This document shows positions 1-11,256 of a DNA stretch of 64,000 nucleotides, piece by piece. Each line of letters starts with the position of its first letter. The first letter of the stretch is position 1. Position numbers and translations under genes: made by a program. Origin of the DNA: Gnetum montanum (lineage: Eukaryota; Streptophyta; Gnetopsida; Gnetales; Gnetaceae); assembly GCA_015680685.1 (NCBI GenBank), contig MNCI01019113.1:416573-480572 (forward strand). Direction: 5' to 3'. The notes under the pieces were generated by a model. It was not told the origin of the DNA. It did no database searches and saw nothing but the letters and a program-made list of their open reading frames with translations.

Positions 1-1
1 T

Positions 2-1034
2 CTTCGATCAAAAGAGAGATAAACTACTTCTAGAACCCCAAATGTTATTACTAATCCATCTTCTAAGAGAAAAGCTTTTGAGCCAAATAGAAGAGATAAG
101 AATAAAGGTAAAAAGAATCAAGTAGAGCAAAGCACTCCAAATCAGTCTTTTAATAAATGGATAAGGAAACCAAGCTTTATTGGTGATGAATAGTAAGTAT
201 GATTTGATTAAAGATCTTAAACACATCAAGGCCAATATTAGCTTTTATCAGTTGCTTCAAATAGGAGATCAGCAAAGAAAGGCTTTAGAGTTCATTAAAG
301 GTAAAAGGAGAGTTAGAGAATCAGAGTTAAGCTATGAGTCTAGTAATGATGAGAAATTAAAGACCTTGTATGATAAGGAAGCTCCTCCTTTTCTTTTGAT
401 AATGAAATTAAAGGATAAATATTTACACAATTGTTTGATTGATTCTGGAGCTACATCTACTATAATGCCATTGTCTATATGTAAGAAACTTGGTTTGATT
501 CCTGAAAAATCAAATAAAAAGATTGTTCAAGTGGATAAAAGTAGAGTGAAGATTGTGGGTCAATTACCAAATGTTCTATTGGAAATTTCTTCTAAACCCC
601 ATGTTAGAAGTAGAGTAACCATTCAAGTGGTAGATATACCAGATTCACATAGTCTCTTTTTGAGTAGAAGTTGGAGTAAGAACTTCTCAGGTTACATATC
701 AACAGATTATTCTCACATGTGGTTACCTTGGAAAGGAGAACCAAATCAAATATACATCTATAGTGAACCTTTCATGATTGATAACATTACTTCAAATGGA
801 AAAAGTAAGATGGTTGAAAAAGGAGGTGTTGAAAATAAAATTTGTACACTCCAAGAAAATGAGAATTTATTTGAGAAAGAAGATGAGAGGATTGCTGAAG
901 AAAAAGCTCAAAAAGATCAAGTTGAAAGCTCCAAAAAGCAAAAAAATATTAGAGAAATTGCTTATGAGAAGGTTAGAGATATGAGGATTCCTATCAGAGC
1001 AATCCTCACCATTCTCTTTCCATCTCAAGAATAG
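2..1034 (+). pseudogene. Ty3/gypsy gag tail plus aspartic protease, fused to a 3' ORF tail (internally deleted relative of element G)
   Basis: Positions 2-186 read as the end of a gag protein (charged, Lys/Glu-rich, same as 33150-33320 in element G). A small indel near 186-196 shifts the frame, and then an open stretch runs from about 190 to the stop at 1034. It contains a retropepsin: LIDSGATSTIMP at about 433-468, with the catalytic Asp intact, followed by the VVDIPDSHSLFLSRSW region. After KICTLQENENL the sequence does not continue into RNase H, RT and integrase as in G. It jumps to a tail ending MRIPIRAILTILFPSQE, which matches the end of G's separate 3' ORF (38311). This is therefore an internal-deletion derivative. 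The codon at 180 is a TTG inside the domain and not a real start. Confidence 0.8.
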
Positions 1035-1198
1035 TTCATGAACAAAGGACTTGATAATGTATAGTTTGTTGTTTTGTTAGGAATGAGGTTTTTATACCAC
1101 CAAACTTTCTGTTTGATGAGAATTTTCCTCCAAAAAGATTTATCTAGTCAATACAGTTCAGTTTTAAAATGGGGCTTGCATAAATTTCTTTAAGCCTT

Positions 1199-1214
1199 TT
1201 AAAGGGGGCAGAAA
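1199..1214 (+). other. Polypurine tract before 3' LTR
   Basis: A purine run (AAAGGGGGCAGAAA) lies directly before a TGTTGG LTR start, 165 bases after the ORF stop. The equivalent tract in element G is at 38486-38500. Confidence 0.7.
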
Positions 1215-1520
1215 TGTTGGCACATTTTGGCTATTTCATGGAACAGTAAGACTCATCGTAAACATTATTGTAAGAGTGGGAGAATGTAAATGTGTTATTT
1301 CATACCATTTGTATGGGATCTAGGGGTAACAATTAAACTTGGGTCTATCCTCGAAAAGATGAGTGGCTTGGGGTTATAAATGAGGCCAGAAGTACTAGCA
1401 TCGATTTGTAGAAATACCTCTCACTCAATGTTGTAATTTCCTACCTTCCTAATTTTTGGCACATTTAGGCCATTTAATGGAGCAATGAAGTTCATTACGA
1501 AGAAAAATTTGAATCAACAT
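1215..1520 (+). mobile_element. LTR start, with its first about 50 bases repeated
   Basis: TGTTGGCACATTTTGGC at 1215 resembles the start of G's LTRs (16674 and 38501). A TATA-like GGTTATAAATGAGG lies near 1372. At about 1455 the same opening recurs (TTTGGCACATTTAGGCC, then ATGGAGCAATGAAG), as if a second LTR copy began there. No LTR end or target duplication could be fixed. Confidence 0.5.
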
Positions 1521-1939
1521 GAAGGTTAGAAATTTACTCTATGGAAAATAAGATTCATAAGCATGCAAATATAATTATGATGTGCTTTCACGTGATTGAG
1601 TGCATAAGAAACTATCACTATCGTGATGTTGTCCAAAATACTTAGGTCATGAAAAAAAAAGTCAGCTGGGTGTCCATTATGGTAGGGTAAAAAAAATAAA
1701 AAATAAAAAATGGTTACCATCCTTGGAGAACATTTCATGGGTGTCCATTATTGCTTACTCCATAATTGATTTAGGAATCAACATATCAAAAGTAGGGGTG
1801 GCCCAAAATGACATATTGGTGGAGAAACCATTGAAATAGGAACAACCAGCAGAATCAACACAACAAACTAAACGAGAACCAATTCCAAAACTGACCAGAA
1901 ACCTTGATAAGAATAGAGAAGAGAGTCTTAGCCGAAATT
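1521..1939. other. No gene seen
   Basis: AT-rich sequence with an A-rich patch near 1648-1710 and a short direct repeat (GGGTGTCCATTAT at about 1668 and 1739). Short ORFs on either strand show no family signal. Confidence 0.4.
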
Positions 1940-2470
1940 AGGTGCTAGGGCTTGGATCGCGGTGTGAGCGGCTGCAATATCTTCATTGAGAAGAATGTCC
2001 TAGTCGTCGTCCCAGCAAATGAAAAGCTTGGTTCCATGCTCCCGCCTTCGAATCTCATCACGGCCACTGTCGGACTCTGCCACACGATGCTCATGTTCAC
2101 ACTTGGCATCACATATGTAGGCGTGAATTCCCATGATTTGGCTAGAGAACATATCGTGCATGCTGCCTTTGATTTTTCTACATCTGCGCCGTCTGCCATT
2201 ATTGCACCTACTGAGCTTTTCTGCTACTGCTACTGCGTGGAATAATCATTGCAACTGTAGCAACCATTTCGTGAAAACGCTGGCTCCATGCCCATGCTGA
2301 CTCCTGCGATTGCGGTTTCGGCAGAGTCATTGCCGAAGATAGAGATGGCACTTCACGGCCGTTGCCGACAAAGATGATTATGGTGGTGGCAGTTCATGGC
2401 CGTTACAGTGAAATAGAAATACAACGAACAGGAAGAGGTTTAGCAGCATGCACAGCTGCAAGATAGGCCA
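1940..2470. other. GC-richer, exon-like segment of unknown origin
   Basis: Base composition changes sharply here from the AT-rich surroundings to CG-containing, gene-like sequence. Both strands are open over about 250 bases: plus 1952-2245 (97 codons, TTG start) and minus 2199-1945 (84 codons). Neither translation matches a family I recognise. GGACAT micro-repeats occur near 2488-2503. It could be a relic of a captured host exon or simply a GC-rich repeat. Confidence 0.3.
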
Positions 2471-3529
2471 TTTCTAAGCTGGAGCATGGACATGGACATG
2501 GACGTTGATGTTGCCAACATTTCAGGCATTTTTCCTTTCACCAATATGGGAGCCACCAATCATTCTTAATTTATCATTGGTCAGGTGAAGCCTCGTCACC
2601 TAGTGGCATAACCAATAGGATATAAACCTTTTAATCAAATTTAATTTGATTTTTGTTTTGCTTTGTTTAAGAAAAAAGCAAAGGGTATATTGTTATTATT
2701 CCAAAAGGAAAGAGAAGTTATAGGACAATTTTTCAATGTTATATGTGTATGGAACATTCTCAAAAGATGAGAATTCTTATAGGGTAGTGAGAGTCAAATT
2801 CAATGCCCCCTCTTTATTGTGGAGGCCATTTGCATCAATGGTAAACTTGGCAATGGACATTAGCGGTTAGTATATTAAGTCATAATCTAATAGGTAGTAC
2901 AAGAAATCATAAGAGGACTCACCTTCTAGCACAATACACTATTTCAGGTGGGCTCTAGAAATGAGTGTGTATGTGTCAGGCAATGAATAAAATGTTATTC
3001 TGGTTATAACAAAGTCCTAAGGTTTTTACAGCCCTATCCTAAACTCTCTTCTCCTTTGTTGCTAGCAGGCTCATTGGATATGAACCTTAGGATGCCTTAG
3101 TTTTTTCCAAGCAATACTGTTTCTATTATGATGCCTACTGCTTCGAGCTCCAAGTGTGACATATCATCACATTGAAGTGGTGAGCAAAAATTTTAGGAAT
3201 TCCTATAGTCTTGACCTGAACCATATTGCTTGGTGACCTACACGTGTGTCTAGTGCAGGTATGTTCGGTACAAGCTCACTCATGCAACACAAGATGTTTA
3301 CCAATTCAACTACAACGAGGATGGGTTTTAACAATACCTTGTGGCCATAGCAGTGGCAATAAGAGAAAGTTAGCGTTGGATACAAAATAAAAATTAAAAC
3401 ATGCATAAAATTTAGAATTAACATATTAGTAAAAATCTTAGCTTTCTCACCAAGGTCCACAAGAAAGGGTTGTCAGCATACCAATCTAATGTGCCTAGTC
3501 CCCAATTGTCGACAAAAAATTCACTAACT
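2471..3529. other. No gene seen
   Basis: No readable domain, LTR boundary or clear repeat array was found. The 3203-3460 minus ORF has no family signal. Confidence 0.35.
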
Positions 3530-3850
3530 ATTGGTTACGCTCTACATAGAGTGTAACCTTCAAAAGTAGAAATTTTTTTCTAATTGTTAGCAATGCTCCT
3601 CATAGAGTGTAACCCTCCCAACAACAAGAAAAAAAATTCTAAGTGTTGGCTATACTCCCCGCCAAGCATAACAATTGCAACAATTTTTCTAAGGGCTAGT
3701 TATGCTTCCCGCAGAGCATGACAACTACAAAACTAACCAACTGTCAAAAAATTTCAAATTGTTGGTTACACTCTTTATGTATTATATTGCCAGTAAAGCG
3801 TGATGCTAGGAAATGAAAATTTTTCTAACTTTTTTGTTATGCTCTTAAGA
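3530..3850. repeat. Degenerate tandem array with inverted cores (A/B-type U3 subrepeat)
   Basis: Roughly five diverged units of about 60-75 bases. Each has a TTTTTCTAAGTGTTGG-like stretch followed by a dyad such as GGTTACGCTCTACATAGAG and its partner TGTAACC. The same words (TTTTTCTAAGTG, TATGCTCCC..AGCATA) fill the U3 of the element A LTR (10080-10860) and of the element B LTR (14430-14870). This suggests a leftover 5' LTR piece of element A. Confidence 0.55.
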
Positions 3851-3940
3851 ATGTACCTTGGCGTGACAATTGTGATCCTTAGTCACCTTGCCTCGATCGT
3901 CATGCTCTATATTTGTTTTCAAGCCACCTTAGCCAAGCCT

Positions 3941-4149
3941 TATCCCGCATTGTGCATGGGATGCCAAAATATGCTTATCCCTCGTCATGCATGGAATACC
4001 CAAAACCCTTGTTCTGCATCACACGCGGGATGCCAAAAAATGCTTGTCCCGCATTGTGTGCATGATGCTAAAAAAATGCTTATCTCGTGTCACATGCGAG
4101 ACTCTGAGAAAACCTCTATTTCGTGCAATGTGTGGGATGCCAAAGCCTT
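3941..4149. repeat. Tandem array, about 6 units of 33-36 bases, hairpin-forming
   Basis: Units begin at TATCCCGCATTGTGCATGGG and recur as ATCCCTCG..., GTTCTGCATC..., GTCCCGCATTG..., ATCTCGTGTC... and ATTTCGTGC.... Each has a central dyad (ATCCCGCA...TGC.TGGGAT) that could fold into a hairpin, then a CCAAAA(N)TGCTT spacer. The unit length is near a multiple of three, so the plus frame stays open (3800-4171) with a 12-residue peptide repeat. I take the ORF as a by-product. Confidence 0.65.
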
Positions 4150-4692
4150 AACACCAAAAACCAAAAACTAAAATAAAAAATGCATTACATGCACTCCCTC
4201 CCCTACTCGTGGCTTAAGGTGGCCATGGCAGTGGTGGCAATCCATGTCCAAGGCAAGTTACACTCAAAACCCCAATAAATAAGAGGCAAGAAAAAGAAAT
4301 CATAAAGGAAGAGCATAGCACCTTACTTGGTTGATAGTGTCCTATAGTTAGAAAATATTTTGCATTTTTTCTGATCACCAAATAAACGCTCAACTTAGTC
4401 ACACATTTAAAGTCCTCTAAGCCTTGCTTAAATCGATACTTTTTGCACAAGCCATGGTCCGCTACGATCTTAAATTGGAAATTTTATGGCCAATTGAGGC
4501 TCCAAAATTACTTCACCTACTTTCTTATCCAATCTAGCAATTGCATAGTTAGGCAAGTTTGCATAACATTGTCTTCCTTATGTTATTCATTTTATCTTAT
4601 TAAGGAAGGTGCTGCTTGACATTTTTCTAGTTGTTTTGTAGGATTTTTGGTAGGATTGCAGAATGAATGTATAAAAGTGTTTTCATTCACCC
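4150..4692 (+). other. Element A, 5' internal remnant without recognisable gag or protease
   Basis: No domain could be read between the tandem array and the pol start. At about 4447-4466 there is one unit of the RYDLKL word (CGCTACGATCTTAAATTGG), which also occurs in tandem at 8180-8405 and, inverted, at 12410-12555. Gag and protease of this copy appear deleted. Confidence 0.35.
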
Positions 4693-6360
4693 TTGGTCTT
4701 AATTGGACCTTACAGTGATTCCATGAGATGCATAAACACTGAGCTCATAGACTATGAGCCTATGACTTATAACACAAATGTAGCATCCTTAAAGACATCT
4801 CTAGACTGGCTAGACCATCTAATTAGAGCTCTAGACCTAGAGGTAAGTGACATAACTAAGGATCCTCTTATTGAAATCCCTGTAGTAACATGTATAGGTG
4901 AGGTGAAGAAATTAAATCTTAGTTATTTGTTAGAGCCTCAAATCAAACAAAACATCTCTAAAATTCTTAATGATAACGGTAAGGTTTTTGCATGGTCCTA
5001 CGAGGACATGCCAAGCTTGGACCCTTGCATAATACAACACAACATTATCCTTGATCATCGCATAAAACTATTAGAATAAAAAGTTTGCAAAGTCAAGGCT
5101 AAGGTGGTGTTGGTAGTTTGCGATGAAATCACTAAGCTTTACGAAGCTAGTTTCATTCGAGCACTTGACTACATTGACTGGGTTTCAAACATCGTAGTTG
5201 TCCCTAAGAAAAATGGAAGCATACACATTTGCATAGATTTTTAGGACTTGAATAAGGTGACCATCAAAGATGACTTCCCATTGCCTAGTATTGATCAACT
5301 CATTGATACTACGACTGGTCATGCTTTTTTGTCCTTTATGGATGGGTTCTTAGGGCACAACCAAATTCAGATCAACCTAGAGCACCAACTCAACACCACT
5401 TTCATGACCCCTTGGGGTACGTTTTGCTATATAATGATGCCCTTTGGACTAAAGAACGTAGGAGCAACCTACTAATGTGTGATGATGTATATCTTTAGTG
5501 ATTATCTGCTAGACTTGCTCAGTGACTATGTTGATGATATAGTAGTTAAGTCTAAGTTAGCTCACGACCATGCAGATGACTTGGACCACATCCTCAAATG
5601 TTGCTTTAGACATGACCTTAGGCTAAACCCCAAAAAGTGTGTCTTTGGTGTCAAAATTGGTTGCATGCTAGGATTTGTAGTATTAGAAGTAGGTATACAT
5701 GTAGACCTTGATAAGGTTAAGGCTATTACCAAATTAGCACCATCGGCAAACCTTAAGGAGCTACGCATGCTATAAGGTAGATTACAATTCATAGATAGGT
5801 TTATTGCCAGGTTGAGCAATAAGTCGCAACTAATGCAACATTTTCTCATAAAGGGGATCCACTTTGAGTGGATAGCTCAATGCCAAGAGCCATTTGACAA
5901 CCTCAAAAGGGAGCTAGCTCAACTTCCAGCAGTCTATCCTCTGCAAGGAGATAAGCCATTCTACATTTACCTTATAACCTCAGACACATCCATTGCTTCT
6001 CTACTTTGCAAAAAGAGAGATGATGGCTCAGAGGTCCTTGTTTACTACTTAAGCCATGCGGTAATGGTCCATGAGGTGAAATACAATGATGTAGAGAAGA
6101 ATTGTCTCACCTTAGTCTTTGCACTAAAAAATGGAGACACTATCTTTTCTATAGTCAAGTTAATGTCATCTGCAAAAGCAATGTACTTCGGGTGGTTACT
6201 ATAAACATGTATGAAAGTAGTTGAATTGCACGATGGAAGGAAATAGCCATGGAGTTTGACTTGCACTACATAGCACAAGTATCCACAAAATGTTAAGCAA
6301 TAGCTACATAACTCACAGCTTCACCCATAGACAATCAAGTAACAATAGATCCAAAATTTT
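4693..6360 (+). pseudogene. Element A pol: reverse transcriptase and RNase H (Tat-like Ty3/gypsy)
   Basis: One frame holds from 4693 to about 6204 with scattered stops. After a linker (LNLSYLLEPQIKQNISKIL) the RT runs from about 5110 to 5790, with WVSNIVVVPKKNG, DDFPLPSIDQLID, MMPFGLKNVGATY and the catalytic YVDDIVVKS near 5527-5553. Stops fall at conserved places, for example in place of Arg in ICIDF*DLNKV and after GATY. The connection and RNase H follow (HFEWIAQCQEPFDNLKREL, VLVYYLSHAV). The frame is lost between 6204 and 6390. No protease or gag is joined to it. It is non-functional. Confidence 0.85.
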
Positions 6361-6389
6361 CGAATGAGCATGTCAATAGCATAAGCTAA

Positions 6390-6840
6390 GTGCCTGCAAA
6401 CTTTGAGGCAGTTTTACACTTTGATGATGCTTCAACCATAGAAGGTGGTGATGCCATTGCCATTATCATGTTTCCCTTTGGGGAGATCAAACCCTTCACA
6501 CATCACTTTGCATTTCCTTACACAAACAACGTAACGGAGTATGAAGTTCTCCTTAGAGGTGTCTTAGTAGCTCAAGATTTAGGAATCCAAAGTATAGTAA
6601 TTCGAGGCAATTCATAGCTTGTTGTTAACCAAGTCATAGAGGTTTATGCTTGCAAGGCATAAAATTTACAACCTTATTGTAATTTGGCAAAACACTTGTT
6701 TAAACAATTTGCAACTATAGATGTACAACACATCCCTTGTAATGAAAATGCCATTGCTGATGGATTAGCCACTTTAGCCTTAAGCATAGTACCAAACATG
6801 TTTTTTGCATTGCTTGGTTCGATAGTGGATTGCACCAAAC
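6390..6840 (+). pseudogene. Element A archaeal-type RNase H domain
   Basis: A second RNase H fold lies downstream of RT-RNase H, the usual Tat-lineage position. Signals: LHFDDAST (first Asp region), YTNNVTEYEVLLRGVLVAQ (Glu), IVIRGNS*LVVNQV (Asp changed to Asn, Gln to stop), and IADGLATLAL (last Asp). It supplies the extra RNase H of Tat elements in the virus-like particle. Two of the acidic catalytic positions look altered, and stops interrupt it. Confidence 0.8.
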
Positions 6841-7039
6841 CGATAACTCAAAAAATAAGCATTGCATCCATAGACGTGACAAGCACAACTCATGCTTGAG
6901 AGTGGTATGACAATATTAAGACATACATCTAACAGGAAGAGCCTATGAAAAATCTAACCTTTACCTAAAAAGACACAGTACGAAAGTGATCACGGTAGTA
7001 TATCCTTATAGGTGATAGCGCTTTGTGTCATAGGTCCTA

Positions 7040-8143
7040 TGATGGAATACTGTTAACTTGATTTAGTGGTAGTGAAGCATAAACGATTGTCGATGAAGTC
7101 CACAAAGGACTATGTGGAGGCCACATAGCATCCAGGGCAATGGCAGAAAAAATTAGATGCTTAGGCTATTGTTCGCCTTACATGGAGTGTGATTTTGTTT
7201 CCAAGGTCAAAACATGTGATGTATATCAACGACATGGTAACCTAATGCACGTGTCATCCACTAAGCTACATACTACGTAGATCACATGGCCGTTACGACA
7301 TTGGGGTTGGGATATCATAGGATTCATAATGCCTAAGTCTTATGTAGGACACAACTTCATCATTATCGCAATTGAATACTTTACCAAGTGGGTTGAAGTC
7401 ATTTCCCTTAGGAAGACAACCTCACAAAAAGTCTACAAATTTATTCTAGACAACATAGTGACTCAATTTAGTTTACCCATGACTATAGTCACAGACAATA
7501 GGCTATAATTTAGCAGTGTAGAAACTAAAGCCTTATATGAATACCTTAGCATTAAGCATTCCTTTTCATCATCATGCTACCCATAGGTGAATGGCTAAGA
7601 AGAGGCTACAAACGAGGCCATCATCAACATTCTAAAGAGGATGTTTAGAAAAAGCAACCAACGATGGCATGAACAGCTAGTCTACACGTTATGGGCCTAC
7701 TGTACGACATGCAGAACAATAATAGGTAAGAAGCCATATAGTATTGTGTATGGATTTGAAGCACTATTTCCTCTTGGACTACAAGTCCCATCACTCCATA
7801 TGATCCTCTTGAGCTTCATTGATGAGGTTTAGAATAACAAATTGAGGACAATTGAACTCAAATCTATAGAGGAGGAGTGCAAGCAAACACTTGATCACAT
7901 CAAGTGGTACTAGGAAAAGAAATGATAAAAACATCAACATAATCAACATAAATGCCTGATCAAGAAAGGGGACCTAGTTCTCAAGATCATTTGTGAGCCC
8001 ATGGACAAATTCTCAGCTAACTGGGAAGGGACTTTCCCAATCATAAAGGCCTATGATAATGGAGCATTCAAGCTTGCTAATCTAGATGACAATGAGTTCA
8101 CCAATCCAATGAACCACTCGTACTTGAAACTGTATTATGCCTA
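7040..8143 (+). pseudogene. Element A integrase
   Basis: Heavily degraded and frameshifted integrase. It starts near 7075 (VDEVHKGLCGGH-like zinc-finger start). The core reads FIMPKSYVGHNFIIIAIEYFTKWVE at about 7322-7395, then TIVTDN near 7480, then 7641-7832 (RWHEQLVYTLWAYCTTCRT, KKPYSIVYGFEALFPLG). The end, NHSYLKLYYA, stops near 8143. This matches the Tat-lineage integrase order and size. It is non-functional. Confidence 0.8.
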
Positions 8144-8179
8144 GTATGTAGTTTTGCACCAATGAAAAAGTAAGATAAG

Positions 8180-8405
8180 AGAATGTTCACTATGATGTTA
8201 AACTAGTACAGAATGTCCACTATGATTTTAAATTGGAACAAAATTTCCTTGGGCTATGACATTAAATTAGCATCCATAGCATGGTCTGCTATGACCTTAG
8301 ACTAACCATTCACTATCTGATACAACATTAAACTAGCACAATAGTTTGCTAGGACCTTAAACTAGTACAAAATGTAGTCCACCAAGACCTAAAATTGGTT
8401 TCACA
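8180..8405 (+). repeat. Tandem repeats in element A 3' UTR (YDxKL-type unit)
   Basis: About six to seven diverged units of about 30-36 bases with core CACTATGATGTTAAACTAG. Read in frame the first two give HYDVKLVQNV and HYDFKLEQN. The reverse complement of the same word forms the regular 30-base array at 12410-12555 in element B. It lies between the pol stop and the polypurine tract. Confidence 0.65.
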
Positions 8406-8496
8406 AATTAGCACCCATAGTTCAATAGACATAGTTTTGCGGACAAGCGAGCGTGGATACTTCTAATCCTCTATCACTTGCCCACACCTCTTGGGC

Positions 8497-8510
8497 AAGG
8501 TGGGGTGGGA
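8497..8510 (+). other. Polypurine tract of element A
   Basis: AAGGTGGGGTGGGA stands immediately before TGTTGTAGTTCC, a typical plus-strand primer and LTR start. Confidence 0.75.
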
Positions 8511-10079
8511 TGTTGTAGTTCCAGAATGAAGTTCACATTGTCAAGGAAAAACGTTCTAGAACATTTGCAATGTCATTGTCCTCAACATCTTGCTGATCTT
8601 TTGGAGATGACTTTTGGTATCTTGTTGACCTTTTGGAGCTACCACCACCATTGACAATCACCTTGATCAAAGATCTCACTGTCAGCATCACTCTCTAGAG
8701 AACCAAAGGTACTATGGACCAGCCATAGCATTGCCATTTTCTAGTCCTCACCATTGCTTGAGCTCAGAAGAGCATCCAGTAGTGTGATTCTCCACTATGT
8801 TGTTGGGTTTCCTAGCTCTTGTCTTTGGTGAGGACTCTTGAGAACTTGCATCACTAATGCCTTTAACCACTTAAGTGCTCACTTCTGGTATGGTTGCTGT
8901 AGCTTTCATAGCCCATCGCCACCAGCACCTGCATTGGCCTTCCTACTTTGAACATTGCATGCACTTGTAACTGACACAGCACTCAAGACCCTTACAGTGC
9001 CTTTGCAAACAAGACTTTGCATTTATCTCATATGGTGTGGTTATTTTTCCTCTTTCTCTATGTTGCATTTGCAAGATGAAGCCTCTTTGATGTTGCTCAA
9101 GGGTGCATTTCATAATGGTGGCAAGTCACCATACTGCTTCGATGCATTCGCTTTAACTTGCTAAGCTACTTAAGAGTGCACATCCCTACTATCCCACTAT
9201 AGCCAATTTACCTCTACCTCTTGATCTTACATTTTTTGGTACTCCCTACAAGCTTCCCTAATGTACATGGAACCTTTCTTGCAATCAACCCTAGAACCCA
9301 TGATGGACGTAATGCAACTCATCTCATGAGGAGCCTTTGTGGGCTGGTCAAAGCCCCAAGTAGATGTAGCACAACTCATCCTAGGGAGGAAACACTTGTC
9401 CTATAGATGCAATGTAGTTGCTTCTAAGAAAAATTTGTTAAGTGGCACATAGTTTGCTTGACAACAAAACATCTTCCTCTTTAAAAAAAAGCAAAATAAA
9501 ATGAAAAAGAAATAAGAAAGTAAAAACAAAGAAAAGAAAAGAGAAAGACCAGAAAAATAAAATATAGGACCAAGAGTAAAAGAAAATGGGATGAAACAAG
9601 TGCCTAAGTAAAATAGCATAGTTACCATTTTGCAACTGGTCCAACTCCAGATTGACCATCTCACAACCACTCCAATGAGAGGTCAAAATCCTAAGGGTAG
9701 GCTATCTTCACATGTTGACTCCCTCACAAGCACTTCGATGAGGGATCATGCTTTGGTAACAAGCCATCACAATGCTTCATCCTACAGCCACATGCATAAT
9801 GAACATCTTTCCACTTGTTATCCCTTGATCCATCTCCCTAACCTATTCCTTGCCATACTTTATTCCCTTGGCACTCTCAAGCATAGTGAAGCATTGTCTA
9901 ATTGAGCATTGAAGAGTGGTGTTGATGTCATGTTCCTCATGGTGTTTTGTATTCTTTGTTAATGTCTCTCTGGTCAATCCTCTAGACCAACAAAGAGGGG
10001 CCAATGAAACACCATCAATTTTAGGCTTTTGTGTCTTCAATGGTAAATTTTTCTAAGTGTCAAAACTTGGCATAATTTT

Positions 10080-10860
10080 CTAAGTATGTTGTTATACTCT
10101 TCAGCATAGCTAGTGTAGCACACATTGAGGCATGTTTTGCAAGATTTTCCTAAGTGTTAGAAATAGTCCCATGAAAATTTTTCTAAGTGTCCTGCTATGC
10201 TCTTAGTCTGCTTACTATGCTTCCTAGCGTAGCTAGCATAGCACACACACTTCCATGGCTAGTTTGCCCAAGGATCAAGCCAGAAGTAATCAAGGGTCGC
10301 TTGGGATGGATGAAATAGTTTAGCAAATTTTCTATCTCCTAGGTTGTTATGCTTGCTATGCTCCCCAAGGTAGCTAGCGTGACACATGTCCCAGTAGCCA
10401 GTTCACGCAAGTACCAGGCTAGAGGTTGTCAAAATTTCTTAGGATGAAAAAAATAATTTAGCAAATTTTCTATCTCTTGGGTTACTATGCTTTGTTATGC
10501 TCCCTAGTGTGTAGCAAGTGTAGCACAAGTTCCAGTGTCCTGTTTTGCCTAAGTGTTGGACAAGGATTTGTCAAGCTAGCTCAACATGGAAGACACATTT
10601 AGCACATTTTCTAACTTCTGAGGTTTCCTATCCTACTATGCACTAGAGCGTAGCTAGTGTACCATGAAGGAAAATTGCAAATTTTGTTAAAATTTTGCTA
10701 AGTATCCTTGCTATGCTCTACTACACTTCCCAGCGTAGCTAGTGTAACTAGTGTGAAACATCAAATTGTTGCAAATTTTCACTAAGTGTTGTGTTATGCT
10801 CTAGAGCGTAGCTAGCTTGACACTAGATAAAATCCTCCAAAAGCCTCTAGAAATCAGCAT
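10080..10860 (+). repeat. Tandem subrepeats of about 140-155 bases in the U3 of element A
   Basis: About four to five units, clearest at 10174-10330, 10331-10471 and 10472-10611. Each carries a TATGCTCCC...AGCGTAGCTAGCGTGACAC block and ends AATTTAGCAAATTTTCTATCTC. The block is partly palindromic (CTAGCGTAGCTAG). Confidence 0.65.
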
Positions 10861-11243
10861 TAGCCTTTGTACCAACTCCAATGTTGCTTCAGTAGCCAAT
10901 ATCAATAGTTTGCATTTCTTTTGCATCCCCATTGATCCCAAAATTGTTCCTACACTTGGCCCTACTTGAAAGAGGGGAAAGACATAGTCCTAGAGCATAG
11001 CCTTTAGTTGTACTATTTTGCATTATTTGCAGGTACATTATGGTCTCTCAAACTTTGGCACATGTAGTCTGAGTAGTGTAGTCATAGTTTGGCAGTCTCT
11101 GGGAACTCGTTGATATTCTTTAGAGCATAATACTTTGCTACTCTCATGAGAGTATAACAAGTTAGCGTAACCCCATCTATGCTCATGCCACGTGGCACCC
11201 ATGCCACATGGCACTTGATCCACATTTCACGCTAAACTTAGCC

Positions 11244-11256
11244 CTATAAATACCCC
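11244..11256 (+). promoter_or_regulatory. TATA box of element A LTR
   Basis: CTATAAATACCCC within GCTAAACTTAGCCCTATAAA. The same context recurs on the minus strand at 14324-14345, preceded in both copies by GCCA(C/T)(A/G)TGGCACT.GATCCA. Confidence 0.65.

Noticed and set aside
3941-4149. CRISPR array
   Set aside because: Units vary, spacers are not unique, and the setting is a plant retrotransposon block.
3800-4171. 123-codon plus ORF as a gene
   Set aside because: Its peptide repeat mirrors the DNA repeat of near-triplet length; no start context or family.
9401-9686. Hydrophobic minus-strand ORFs as membrane proteins
   Set aside because: They are the complement of an A-rich tract inside the element A LTR; Phe/Leu-rich composition follows from the base composition.
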